A program made the translations under genes and the position numbers. Shown piece by piece: positions 22,301 to 32,833 of a stretch of DNA of 64,000 nucleotides. How positions within the stretch are numbered: position 1 is the first letter of the stretch; each line of letters opens with the position of its first letter. The notes beneath the pieces are model-generated. The model ran no database searches, was not told where the DNA came from, and saw only the letters and a list, made by a program, of their open reading frames with translations. Origin of the DNA: Sanguinoderma infundibulare (Eukaryota > Basidiomycota > Agaricomycetes > Polyporales > Polyporaceae); assembly GCA_032821775.1 (NCBI GenBank), contig JAVLRN010000005.1, positions 2,790,001 to 2,854,000 of the forward strand, read 5' to 3'.

Positions 22301-23456
22301 TGCACATACATTTAGCAATCAATCTATATAGTAAAAGTCAGTGCCTAAGCCTGCACTTGCACTTCGGCCGTGTTCCTTCCCAATAGGGAAGGTCACTATA
22401 AAGCATATGTTCTTGGAGCTGTTCTGAAGTCAATACTAATCCGATTTCGTTCTTTTTAGGCTTGTTTTGTTTGTGTTTTTAACGCGTTTCCAACGCGTCC
22501 AACATCGTATTATTATATGAGCTATTGACTGCGCTATCAGGTATACAATGGTCGCCTCAAGCAGGTAAAGAATGGTATGTATCTCGATCATTTCTTCATG
22601 TATCCATTCGTGCAAGGGCCCGTTAGAACCGCGTTCATAGTGCGGTTCCAACGAGTCCTTGACCGTACGAATCCGTCCATTCGTTCTCAAGATATGCCAA
22701 CCCTCTCCTCTTGCCAGGAGGACAGGTAGGCATATCTCGGGATTGAGACCTCCTATTTGCATCGTTTTTGTTTATAACAATATATACATGTCTCCAGAAC
22801 ATGGGAACCTCTGTCTGCAGCCGCTGTATGTCCTGTATACATTTCAGAAAGGTGAGTCCTATACCCCGGCGCTTAATCCATTCTTGCCATGATATCTCTG
22901 TCCCACATTGCGTCCCCTCAGATTTCTATATCTCATCTGAAAGCTATGATTCAGGGCTTTCCAACGAGTCCAATATCGCCTATGTACAGTTGCTAGAACA
23001 GCCATAATTCATGTTTCTTTCTCCTCTCCCCCTGTGTGCCTAATGTTTCGCATACAGCTCTCCCAAATGGCTGCCATTCGTCATGTATTATATCTCGTTA
23101 GGTTCAGACAATATACTGCTTTAAAACGAGCCCAAAACGACCAAAATTGAGCAGGAACTCGTCAAGATACAGATTGTAGCACCCGGGAGCTAGTCTAAGG
23201 CAGCCATAACCCAGTGCAATGTTACTCGGACACTAGCCATCCGGGTGCTACAATCTGTATCTTGACGAGTTCCTGCTCAATTTTGGTCGTTTTGGGCTCG
23301 TTTTAAAGCAGTATATTGTCTGAACCTAACGAGATATAATACATGACGAATGGCAGCCATTTGGGAGAGCTGTATGCGAAACATTAGGCACACAGGGGGA
23401 GAGGAGAAAGAAACATGAATTATGGCTGTTCTAGCAACTGTACATAGGCGATATTG

Positions 23457-23940
23457 GACTCGTTGGAAAGCCCTGAATCATAGCTTTCAGATGAGATATA
23501 GAAATCTGAGGGGACGCAATGTGGGACAGAGATATCATGGCAAGAATGGATTAAGCGCCGGGGTATAGGACTCACCTTTCTGAAATGTATACAGGACATA
23601 CAGCGGCTGCAGACAGAGGTTCCCATGTTCTGGAGACATGTATATATTGTTATAAACAAAAACGATGCAAATAGGAGGTCTCAATCCCGAGATATGCCTA
23701 CCTGTCCTCCTGGCAAGAGGAGAGGGTTGGCATATCTTGAGAACGAATGGACGGATTCGTACGGTCAAGGACTCGTTGGAACCGCACTATGAACGCGGTT
23801 CTAACGGGCCCTTGCACGAATGGATACATGAAGAAATGATCGAGATACATACCATTCTTTACCTGCTTGAGGCGACCATTGTATACCTGATAGCGCAGTC
23901 AATAGCTCATATAATAATACGATGTTGGACGCGTTGGAAA
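23457..23940 (+). repeat. Degenerate ~158-bp units in foldback arm
   Basis: The motif gattggactcgttggaaa recurs as gactcgttggaaagc (23457), gactcgttggaacc (23770) and gacgcgttggaaac (23928), with a weaker ctcgttttaaagc near 23299. Spacings are close to multiples of 158 bp. A gagatat word shows a similar spacing (near 23329, 23490, 23527, 23689, 23841). The left arm carries the same in reverse. Confidence 0.5.
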
Positions 23941-24126
23941 CGCGTTAAAAACACAAACAAAACAAGCCTAAAAAGAACGAAATCGGATTAGTATTGACTT
24001 CAGAACAGCTCCAAGAACATATGCTTTATAGTGACCTTCCCTATTGGGAAGGAACACGGCCGAAGTGCAAGTGCAGGCTTAGGCACTGACTTTTACTATA
24101 TAGATTGATTGCTAAATGTATGTGCA

Positions 24127-24222
24127 AAGGCCTGTTAGTTCAGTGGCTATATTGACTGATGCACTTACTGGATTGTTGGAGGTCAGCGGTTCAAACCCCA
24201 GTGTGTGCTTTTAGTCGAAATA
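24127..24222 (+). ncRNA. tRNA-like sequence in right arm (A and B boxes)
   Basis: A perfect Pol III A-box match, tagttcagtgg, at about 24135-24145. A B-box match, ggttcaaaccc, at about 24188-24198. The spacing is about 53 bp. The cloverleaf is degenerate: only two T-stem pairs form. It is therefore a tRNA-derived promoter, as in SINEs, rather than a functional tRNA. It points outward, toward the F-box relic. Confidence 0.5.
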
Positions 24223-24316
24223 TTGGCTGTTGACTGGGCGCTTGCACAGATCCATCCGTGACATGTACGGATGCATCTGTAACGTGCACGGATGCATAGG
24301 GGGAACTGACACCCTA

Positions 24317-24331
24317 CCAACTTTGGGCAGA
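24317..24331. repeat. Right target-site duplication of foldback element
   Basis: ccaactttgggcaga, separated by six bases from the right arm end. It encodes the conserved C-P-K-L on the minus strand. Confidence 0.75.
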
Positions 24332-25658
24332 CCACCCCAAGAACTGTGTTGAGTGTTCCCAGCGCGATGATCAGCTGATCCATACAAAGATCCCCTACGA
24401 CTGTCAGCTCTCGCAGAGCGGGCAGAGCCCGGAGGGTCGTTTTCCAGACCGCCGGCATGTCGTATTCGAGATACAGGGTCTCGATGTGGGACGGGTCGAA
24501 TGGCCATTTTCCCTGAAGGAAGCACGGCGCGAGGTTGAGTCGCTGCCATGGGTCTTCCGAATCCAACCAAGAACCGTCGATCTCCAACGCCGGAGGGCAG
24601 GTGTCAACGTCCGAATCAGTCTCATTGGCCGCATACCGACGAGCTTCGAGGGCGGATCTGCCGCTCATGCTGCTGTAACGCAAAAGACGAACATGGCGCA
24701 TTCCCTCGATGCATCGCAGTGAATGGGGGGAGTCGGCATCGTATGGTTCCATGAGGTCGTTGTTAGTCTCCGGACTCTTGAGCCTGTGCGCCCGGATGTG
24801 CATGCGTGTGCGCTCTGGGAGCGCGAGGTGAGAGAGGAGCATTCGGCAGTCGCGGGCTGAGCAGTTGACGTGAAGAGACAACGATGCCAGCTTTGAAAGC
24901 TCCACGAGTCTGTCGCTGCTCGGATAACGGACCGGGTCCAAAATTCTGCGGCCGTGGAGCTTGATGTGTAGCTGCTCAAGCTCCGGACAGCACGCGAGGA
25001 AATCGAGTAGCCCGGCAATGCCGCGGTGAGGATGATTGAATGTGTTCAGATCGAGGATGCCGAGGGTGGCGGGGATTTGTACCGACTTGAATATAGGAAC
25101 ACGAAGGAAAACGAGTGAGACAAGGCGCGGGACCTGCCCGTTGAACAGCCTCCCCCTCAACTTCGGGAGGCATGGGGAGTTCCGGAACGAAGCCAGAACG
25201 AGTCTCAACTCGAACCGTCAAAGGAATGTGACTAACGTGGAGCGTCTCCAGGAGGGGGACTGCACCGAATGCACAGAGCAGAGCTTCGATGGTGTTTGCA
25301 TCGTGCGGATTCTCCATGTCGTTTTTGGAGGGGAGCTCCGAGTTTGCAACCAACAGGACAACCAAAGAGACACTGTGTCGAATTCGCAGTTCTGAGTCTC
25401 TATTTGAAGCCAGAGGTTAACGCAATTTCGGTGGTGAAGGAAAGGAATTCGAAGAAAAGTAAGAACACTGCCACCTCTATTGAAACCCGCGCGCATTTCC
25501 TACTACACGACTCGATGACTCGAGTGCGGGTTTTGGTTGGGCCCGTCGCAAATCCGCGGTCGGAAGCTGCTCCGAATACAAATTTACAGTGAGCTTTCAT
25601 ATGACGTACAGATCGTTTCATTATGGACTGCAAATGCCCAACCACTCTGTAGAAAGAC

Positions 25659-27374
25659 CTAATCCTCGTCAATGATCACCTCCACGCCCATCGCCTCCAA
25701 TCTCGTGCGCCATGACCCAATTCCACTCTCGAGCCGGCAGTTGAACAACTCCACGCGTTTGAACTTGGATTCCTGCAGGTCCGAAATTCGAGTCCTGACC
25801 ACGACCGGCAACCCCTCCGATATCAACGCCGGAATCTCTGAATCGAGTAGCTCCAACCCCGTCAACTCCGGACAGAGCGTGTACGCCCCGAGCCCCGCTA
25901 GGCTTGTGACGAGGCGATCGACCTCGGGCCTGGGCAGCCCAATGCAGCGCAGAGTCCGCAGGGCCGGCAGCTCCCGCAGAACGGAAGACCACCGTAGGAA
26001 TACGGGGTTGTACCGAAGGTGTCTGCCACCGTGCACCAGGACGAGTGTTTCGACGCGCGAGACGTCGAAGGGCCAACGTCCGAGGAACCCATCCCAATTC
26101 GGTTCCACCTCGTTGAAGTTTTGTGTCCAACTCAAACGGCCCAAGCTACGGAGATCGAGCGCAGCGGGTTCGAGGAAGCCATCGGCGTCGCGGTGGGCTT
26201 GCAGCAGCCACATGTGTCCACGATCGACCAGCAAGCGGCGGAAGCCTTGGAGGCATGGGAGCGATGGGGGAGTGGCATCTGGTAATGCGCGTAAGGCATC
26301 TCCGAAGGGCTGACGGTCATCTAGCAACTGGGAAATCTTGATGTTGGTGCGCTCCGGGAGAGAAAGGGACAACAGGAACTTCCCTGGTGCCTCTGACGGG
26401 TACAGCTTTAGGTCTATTGATGCCAACCTTGGGAGCGCAACAGCACCAACATCGATGTGACCATCCCAGGCGTCCAAGTCCCACCTCCCGTGAATTTTCA
26501 GGATTTCAAGGAGTGGACAACTCGCCACCAGTTGGAGGAAATCTGGGAAGCGAGGAAGCAATGACATTGTGCCAGCGACAACTTCAAGGTAGACCAACGA
26601 GGCGGGGAGTCGGAAACACGATATTGGGGCGCCCCGGATGGACAGAAAGCGGAGGGTGGGTACGATGCCGTTGAACATGAGCGGAAGGTTTGAACGTGGC
26701 CCGTGAAACTCGACTACCCCGGTGCTGAGGTGCTCGACGCAGAGCTCCTCTAGTAGAGGCGCCGCGCGGAGTCGTTTCCACAACCGCTCTATGACCCGTG
26801 CATCAGATGTACTGATGAGCAATGAGCATAGACGGTGGGAAGTTTGGACAAGGGCGTCGATAGTGGTGTCAGAAACTTGTTCGGTTATCAGGACAGAGAT
26901 CGGCATCGTCTTGGAGCGCGCCAAGGATTCTCTGACCCATGCGGGGTCGTAGACGAAGGAGATTGATGTCCAAAGGAACGGGTCGAGGATGGCAACAGAA
27001 CGCCAGTGTCTGCAGACATGTGTGATCGCAACGATGTCTTCTTCTCCTTCGTAATTGATTGTGTCCGGAAATGGGTTGTCGAGCGACCGCTGGGCGCGAG
27101 AGAGCAAGGGGGTGTTATCGGGGAGCAGGTTTGAGAAAATCAATCGAAGCAGTTCGGGTGGGAGGTTGTTGACAGGAGCCAGGGAGTTGTGTAGCGACTG
27201 GAGCCTCGAGATGTCGGTCAGGATGTTCTGAATGGTCTGGCGACGCTTCTCGGTTTCCTGCGCCACAAACCTCCGTACGCTGTCAGGAGGAGCATTGGGG
27301 TATAAGGGACCGACTCGGAGGGCTGTGCCAGTGAGGTAAGAAAGGTCATCTGGGATGTCTGAGCCTGTCGCCAT
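25659..27374 (-). CDS. F-box/LRR-like protein
   Basis: An intronless frame of 571 codons from the ATG at 27374 (MATGSDIPDDL) to TAG at 25659-25661. Residues about 55-75 form a coiled-coil-like helix (ETEKRRQTIQNILTDISRLQ). This is followed by the F-box (NNLPPELLRLIFSNLLPD) and the THVCRHWRSVAILDPFLWTS block typical of basidiomycete F-box-like proteins. The rest has leucine-rich, weakly repeated strands: APLLEELCVEHL, CPLLEILKIHGRW, WPFDVSRVETLVLVHGG and CPELTGLELLDSEI. It is likely a substrate receptor of an SCF ubiquitin ligase with an LRR-type fold; the substrate is unknown. It stands in tandem between a broken relative and an intact one, so the family has expanded by local duplication. The frame extends upstream of the chosen ATG without a better start. 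Confidence 0.85.
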   Translation of the reverse strand: MATGSDIPDDLSYLTGTALRVGPLYPNAPPDSVRRFVAQETEKRRQTIQNILTDISRLQSLHNSLAPVNNLPPELLRLIFSNLLPDNTPLLSRAQRSLDNPFPDTINYEGEEDIVAITHVCRHWRSVAILDPFLWTSISFVYDPAWVRESLARSKTMPISVLITEQVSDTTIDALVQTSHRLCSLLISTSDARVIERLWKRLRAAPLLEELCVEHLSTGVVEFHGPRSNLPLMFNGIVPTLRFLSIRGAPISCFRLPASLVYLEVVAGTMSLLPRFPDFLQLVASCPLLEILKIHGRWDLDAWDGHIDVGAVALPRLASIDLKLYPSEAPGKFLLSLSLPERTNIKISQLLDDRQPFGDALRALPDATPPSLPCLQGFRRLLVDRGHMWLLQAHRDADGFLEPAALDLRSLGRLSWTQNFNEVEPNWDGFLGRWPFDVSRVETLVLVHGGRHLRYNPVFLRWSSVLRELPALRTLRCIGLPRPEVDRLVTSLAGLGAYTLCPELTGLELLDSEIPALISEGLPVVVRTRISDLQESKFKRVELFNCRLESGIGSWRTRLEAMGVEVIIDED

Positions 27375-27834
27375 TGAAGCCTGATGCGTGGCTAGTGGCA
27401 AGTTGTCTCAGAGGTCTCTGGGCAAGGTGGTGACTCTGCAGGGGGCGACTCGCGAGTGGCACACGGCCATGCGTGCGCGGCCCGAGCTACCTACTATTTA
27501 TGGAAGACCTTACCAAATCAGGCAAGTACCCTACTGAATGTTTGCAAGTACATGGATTGGCAGTTTATCACCGCTTCACGCAGGTCAAAACATTGTGCTG
27601 GTGCTTACTTTGTTAGGCCGCGTCGGGAATTCAAGTACTCGCTGTACTATAATAAAGCAGATAATGCTACTCAGAGCTTTTCAAGTCAGTTACACAAAGG
27701 CTCGCTATTACATCAAAGTCCACGTAGAGTAAAAATATAGACATGGAATGAGAATGAGTGGGTAGACTGTCAAAATTGTGATCGTTTAAAGTTGGATCAG
27801 GGTACCTAAAGCACGCCCCAAAACCGACCATTCA

Positions 27835-29598
27835 TTACTCGTCAATACTCACCTCTACACCGCACTCCCCCAGTTTCTCCGCCAATCCTTCCTCCTCGTC
27901 CAGTTTACAGCTGAACAGCTCTATTCGCCGGAACACCCGCCTCGGGTGCTCGCCCGCGCGCCTATTCGCGAACTTGACCAACGCGTCCGACACACGCTTA
28001 GATAGCCGGATGCCCAACAACTCCAACGAAGTCAAGTTCGGGCAGAACACCACTCCGCCCAGCTTTTCCACAATCACATTGACCTCCTTCCCCAGCAGCC
28101 CAATGACGCGAACAGTCTTCAGCGCGGGAAGCTCGCTGAACACGTTCCCCCATTGCCCAAAGACGAATGGGATCGGGACGAGCCCTCCGCCGCCAATAGG
28201 TTGGTAGGAGCTGGGCTCGTGCACCAGGACCAGCGTCTCGACGAGAGAGACGTCGAAAGGCCAACTGCCCAAGAATCCCTGCCACCACTCGGGTTGGATG
28301 ATCGCAGAACGACGTTGGACCAGCAGGTCTAGGCTCGGAGGATCGAGGTATGCATCGGGGTCTTGAAACGCTTGCATGCGGCACTCTAACCCCTTCCAGC
28401 AAAGGACGAGGCGACGGAGGCCTTGGAAGCATTTGAGGGATTTGCTCCCAGGCGGGCGCAAATTTTCCAACACCTCTCCGAACACATTGCCTGCAGGAAT
28501 GTGTGTGAAGATCTGGACGCTGGTGTGCTCGGGGACCGCCAGGGATGCTAAAAGATCCCCGTTTGCCGCCGCAGGATGCAGCAACAGCGATAGAGACGCC
28601 AGCCTGGGGAGTGGAATAACATTGCGAAGAACATGCCTATGGCGTTGGAACTCTTCCCAGTTCCATCCTCCGAAGAGACGCAGCGTTTCGAGGAGAGGAC
28701 AGCTCTCCACAGCCGACAGAAGTTCCGAGAAGCTCGGGAACGGTCTGGTTGTCCCATTGCTGGCGATCTCGAGATGAACGAGCGTGGCTGGTGCAGGAAA
28801 CGGGAGAGGGATCCCGCGGAGGTTGAGGACGCGCAAAGACGGCACGATGCCATTCGCCATTGTAGAAAGCTTCGGAAAGGGATCGCTTCCGACGTTTCGG
28901 TCGCGGTTCAGACGACCGCGCTTGGTACGAAGCCTGTGCTCGAGGTGTAGTTCTTCTAGGACGGGCAGTCGTTTGAGATGACGCCAGACTTGCTCGAGAT
29001 CTTCCGCATCGGCGGTCGCGATATAGAGCGAGCGAACACGGTGGGAGGCCTGAGCGAGCGTCCGAATGAGATTGGGTGGGAGGTCGTCCGTGAGGGTAAG
29101 GGAAACGGGCATGGATTCCGATCGTGCGAGGCACTCTCCGAAGCCCCGCTGGTGAATCGCGAGGGAGGTCCACAGGGCGGGATTCTCGAGAGCAACAGCA
29201 CGCCACTGTTTACACACCTGTGCGACTCGAAGGATATCTTTACTCCCTCTGGGGATATCGACGCGGCAATCCTTCCGAATGTCAGAAGTGCTCCGTGATC
29301 GGAGGTCTCCTGGGGAAACTAGATTGGCGAAAACGGTTCCAAGCAGCTCCGGAGGCAGAGCGTTGACGGGTGCAAGGGAGTTGTGAAGAAACTGGTTTTT
29401 GGCCAGTTCGACCCAGGTATCAGCGATGGCTTGTCGGTGCCTCTCCATCTCTCCAGAGATGAGTTCACGGACGACGTCGATGGGACGCTGAGCCGCCCCC
29501 GCCCTGGACGTGGTCGGAGGATCCGTCGGTGAGGCGTCTAAGCCCGATTGCACGGTGCGACAGGCCGAGCCCAGAACCGAATCGTGAGCATTCGACAT
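27835..29598 (-). CDS. F-box/LRR-like protein (paralog)
   Basis: A frame of 587 codons from the ATG at 29598 (MSNAHDSVLGSACRTV) to TAA at 27835-27837. The order is the same as in its neighbour: a basic helix (ISGEMERHRQAIADTWVELA), the F-box (NALPPELLGTVFANLV), the VCKQWRAVALENPALWTSL block, then leucine-rich blocks LPVLEELHLEH, CPLLETLRLFGGWNW and WPFDVSLVETLVLVHEP, and a conserved end FRRIELFSCKLDEEEG. The position of a proline/threonine-rich N-terminal segment before the helix differs from the paralog. It is probably an SCF adaptor; the target is unknown. Confidence 0.85.
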   Translation of the reverse strand: MSNAHDSVLGSACRTVQSGLDASPTDPPTTSRAGAAQRPIDVVRELISGEMERHRQAIADTWVELAKNQFLHNSLAPVNALPPELLGTVFANLVSPGDLRSRSTSDIRKDCRVDIPRGSKDILRVAQVCKQWRAVALENPALWTSLAIHQRGFGECLARSESMPVSLTLTDDLPPNLIRTLAQASHRVRSLYIATADAEDLEQVWRHLKRLPVLEELHLEHRLRTKRGRLNRDRNVGSDPFPKLSTMANGIVPSLRVLNLRGIPLPFPAPATLVHLEIASNGTTRPFPSFSELLSAVESCPLLETLRLFGGWNWEEFQRHRHVLRNVIPLPRLASLSLLLHPAAANGDLLASLAVPEHTSVQIFTHIPAGNVFGEVLENLRPPGSKSLKCFQGLRRLVLCWKGLECRMQAFQDPDAYLDPPSLDLLVQRRSAIIQPEWWQGFLGSWPFDVSLVETLVLVHEPSSYQPIGGGGLVPIPFVFGQWGNVFSELPALKTVRVIGLLGKEVNVIVEKLGGVVFCPNLTSLELLGIRLSKRVSDALVKFANRRAGEHPRRVFRRIELFSCKLDEEEGLAEKLGECGVEVSIDE

Positions 29599-29921
29599 TC
29601 CGTCTGAATATCTGGATAAAAAGCAAGAGGGAGAGAGGTGTCGCAAAGGGAGTGGACAAAGAGCCTCTGGTCGATCGGTCCGACGACCTACTATCGCAAG
29701 CGCTGAACCTCAAACGTAGTGTTGAAGGTTTTGAGTACACGCGTTATTCATTATACTTTACAGTTCGCGCATGCAACTGAGCGACGAAAAATGTTACAGA
29801 ACTACGGAAGCATGTGTAAGGAGGGAAGATGGGTCCAGTGATAAATGGACGATAACTGATGCAATATTACAGAGGGAACACGCTTCGCGTCTGCACGGAA
29901 CGTTGGTCAGGATCCAGCACG

Positions 29922-31386
29922 CTAGTACTTTGTCAATCGCGGATCCCTATCCTTCGGCATGGCAGACCGTTTCCGGACAGCAAGCGGCCGAGTCCCCGCA
30001 GACGAGGGGGTAGGATCTGGGACGGTATCGGGAACCAGGTCCCATCTGGCGAGCTCCCTGCTCAGGTCCTTTTGCGTCCTCTTGTTCTCCTTCTCGGCGA
30101 GCTGACGGAATGTCATGTAGGACACCTCGACCTCCATCTTCTTCGAACCACGGCCACGGCTGTGAGCCTTGTCAGCCCGTGATGCACTGCCTGTTCCCTC
30201 CCGGCTCTGCGTTGGCGGTGGTGTCGACGCGAACGAAGGGTGGACGACGGTGGCTTTGTGCGACTTCGCCCTTCCCAGGCTAGCGGGTTCCACCTGCACG
30301 GAGTGCGACGTCGAGAGCTCCCGCACTTGAAGGGAAGTCTTTGCATCTCTCTTCGCCTGGGAGGCAGCTCTGTGCGACGACCTCGATAGAGTCGACGAGT
30401 CCACCTTGCCAAAAGCTCCCGTCAGGTCGGGCGAATCATCACGAGCGTCGTCAAGCGACGGGTAGCCGCGGTCGATGGGATGACTCTGAACGTCACGAGA
30501 GTGCGGTTCAGATGCCGCTCGAGAGTGACCTGTGTCCCTCGTGGTCGCCAGCGCAGGTATATGGACGTCCGATCGCGACCGGTACAGGGAGTCGATAGAG
30601 CTCTTTGGGGTGCGTTGCTGGCGTTTGACAGTGGCGGGTCCTTCCGGAGGCCACGCGGGAGTGCTCGGTTGGCTCTGCGTGCTGAGCGACGTGGACATAC
30701 CAGCATCGACCTGCGACGCCGGGTTCCTGTCACTGGTAACCGGAGGGCCTGTCGTCGCACGAGATGGCGCTGCGGGGATGGACAACGATATCGCGAGGAA
30801 CTTGCTTGGACTGTAAGGGCAGCGGCGCTTGAGCTTCTTGGGGGGAACGGTGGTTGAGGCGGATGCAGCCTTGGTCTGTGGATCGAGCACATTACGATAC
30901 GTCGATGTACCCTGCACGTTACCGCGAGCATCCCAGTCCCAACTTGAGTCTTGGCGGCGATTGGCCTTGCCATCAAACGACGGCACTGGAACGGGCCTCT
31001 CTTGCGCTTTGGTACGCGTTTTCGGGTGCGATGAAGAAGAGGGGAAGGCGATCGAGTTCGTTCGGGCATCTTGCTCCCGTGCGAGCGTCATAGCTCTGTG
31101 ATAGCTATCCTGCCTCCACCTCTCGACGGCAGCCCTAACTTCGTGCGTTGAGCCAGACTCCATCGCATCCGGGTCGAGCTCTCCCAGAGAGCAGTTGGCT
31201 ATCTTCTTGATATCGCTCGCTTGGACAGGCTGCCCACTGCGAAGTGACGGTCTGCGGCGTGGTTGAGGCTTGTCTGATTTGGGGATAAGTGCCTCCCTAT
31301 TGCATGCAACAATGAGTCCTTTGAGATGATCGCAAAGAAGGAGCGGCTTACTTGAGGTCGTTCGATAACTTGCGAATGCGCTGCAT
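29922..31386 (-). CDS. Disordered basic protein, unrecognised
   Basis: Two exons joined across a 55-bp intron (31297-31351). The start is MQRIRKLSNDLKEALIPKSD, from the ATG at 31386. The product is about 465 residues, rich in Ser, Arg, Pro and Thr. It has a run of basic and proline clusters (KKLKRRCPYSPSKFL) and a short helix near the C terminus (EVSYMTFRQLAEKENKRTQ), then PAVRKRSAMPKDRD-like basic residues before TAG near 29922. The composition suggests a nuclear or scaffold protein with an intrinsically disordered body. No domain is recognised and no function is proposed. The intron assignment rests on clean GT-AG ends and an in-frame join (L-K-E-A-L). Confidence 0.65.
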
Positions 31387-32833
31387 GATGTATAGCGAGT
31401 TCTGTGGCTCTCGCAGCCTTGTGGAAAGGAGTGGCGTATGTAGAGTGTGATCTGAGGCAACAGTGTCGATCCGAAGTACTTATAAAGCACCTGAAGCGGG
31501 ACCTGTGCGAGCCGCGCGTTGAAAGGCTTATGATTCAGTGGCGTTGACACAAAAGGGGATCAAAGCGCTCACATACGTCAAGTGGTGGCCATTCATCCAG
31601 GAACGAGGCCAAAGCGTCGATGCCCTTGAGATGGGGTCTAGACCTTGAGGGCACCATCCATCGGAGCATGCTCTGGCACGCCTTGTAGCAGCAAAAACGC
31701 CTGGGACTCGGAACTGAGTTTTCGAATATTGAATTACAACTGCATTCTGCGACGACAATACATGCCTGCAATTCACGATGTTCCATGCCGCCGTGCGTCT
31801 TATGCGGATGCATCATTACCGTTCAAACTTGTCCAGGCCTTAGACTACGCAATAATTGTTAGTCCAATTCGCATCCGTGATCATAATGGTCCATACCTTG
31901 TAATTAACAATAACAGGTACATTCCTTCGCCATCTACCCTGCACATACAATTCCGACGAGTTCCCCTTCGCTTCTGCGGAGCAATCTGGATGGAGCTCGT
32001 CAATACTTTGGGCAAACTCAGTACCTCTCCGGAGGACTGAGACTTCCGGATGAATATTTCTGTGCACGGGCACATCTTCGCATCCCAGCATGGCCGAAGG
32101 GGTCTAAATACGAAGGATCACTTACGCCGTCCAAATATCCTAATCGTAGATTCACCCGTGAGCAGCTGGATATCCATGCTCGTACATGGTACCGTGTTCA
32201 ACACTCGCAGCCGCGCGAGATTGAACGGGTCAAGGTTGAACTAGCTATCGCCGCTGGGATGGACATTTCCGGCTGAGTCTTGGGACCGCCCTCTGCAGAC
32301 ACATTCACAGCAAGGGCTTGACCGTCAAAAGGGGGTTAGCGGCAGGGGCAACCCTAATGTACGAGGCGAAGCTGAGGTCCTGGGTATAGGGCAGTTCAGC
32401 ATATCAGGCGACGCAGTAAGGTTCTGCGCACCGTTCATCCCCTTGCGCGCAGCGGGCCCAAACAACGAGACTCGTAGCTGTATATATATTGGCGCAGCCT
32501 TTCGTGTCATTGGTCTTCAGCACTGGATGAAGCGGTCGGGTCTACACATCCCCGAGCGAGGGCTATGGCCGCGTTCCAAAGAGCGGTAACAAGTCACCGA
32601 GGTCAAGCCGACGGAGTATTGAGGATCGCATTGAGGCCAAGGCAGGGCCAAGGAGCACATATGAGTCCAGGTCAAAGCGCGAAGCCAAAGGAAGCGCCCG
32701 CAGCGGTGCTGTGCTTGCTGTGTTTGGCGCCTGACGCGCGTCTTGGGCCAGAGACGTCTGTGGCCGGCGTGCTCGTCGTTCTCCTTTCTCCGTCTTCATC
32801 TCCCTCACCTTCCTGCCTTTCTCTCTCTCAACC
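31387..32833. other. Intergenic region upstream of dynamin gene
   Basis: No gene recognised. A tgtatatatattgg TATA-like element sits near 32478-32492, about 340 bp before the dynamin start codon. Confidence 0.45.

Larger units (their letters stand above)
22117..24316. mobile_element. 2.2 kb foldback (long inverted repeat) element
   Basis: The left arm (22117-23186) and right arm (23241-24310) are reverse complements of 1070 bp each. Every stretch I compared is identical, and frames of 108, 79 and 77 codons are repeated exactly on opposite strands. A unique 54-bp centre (23187-23240) separates the arms. Six extra bases (24311-24316) lie outside the right arm before the target duplication. There is no transposase-like frame and no poly(A). 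Each arm contains degenerate units about 158 bp apart. Near its outer end each arm holds a tRNA-like Pol III promoter pair. The layout resembles foldback elements, but the tRNA-like ends and the 15-bp target duplication are unusual. The open frames inside are probably fortuitous. Confidence 0.85.
21938..25550 (-). pseudogene. F-box-family gene relic, split by the foldback element
   Basis: The minus-strand gene related to its two downstream neighbours survives in two blocks. Block 1 (about 25550-24317) encodes ANTIEALLCAFGAVPLLETL, shifts frame near 25210, then continues RLFNGQVPRLVSLVFLRVP and WPFDPSHIETLYLEYDMPA to VVCPKL. Block 2 (22116-21938) carries on CSKLEMLDVGRMS and ALKKVDLGECDGE to TGA at 21938-21940. 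Joining the blocks across the 15-bp target duplication is perfectly in frame (VVCPKL then EMLDVG), and the result aligns with the C termini of the paralogs (CPNLTSLELL...FRRIELFSC). The N-terminal F-box itself is missing upstream, and there is a frameshift at about 25210. The gene was therefore probably already decayed, or decayed after the insertion. Confidence 0.82.

Noticed and set aside
22436..23991. Open frames of 108, 79 and 77 codons in the foldback arms as genes
   Set aside because: They are duplicated only because the arms are duplicated. They have no recognised motif and overlap a tandem-like degenerate repeat, so coding is unlikely.
24127..24222. Functional tRNA gene
   Set aside because: A and B boxes match, but the T stem forms only two pairs and the acceptor stem does not close.
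24311..24316. Six bases at the right arm end read tagggt on the minus strand, suggesting telomere repeat
   Set aside because: A single six-base match is too short. No tandem of TTAGGG is present.
30341..31101. Plus-strand frames opposite the disordered protein gene
   Set aside because: Antisense shadows; the minus-strand frame is longer, has a clean intron and a consistent composition.
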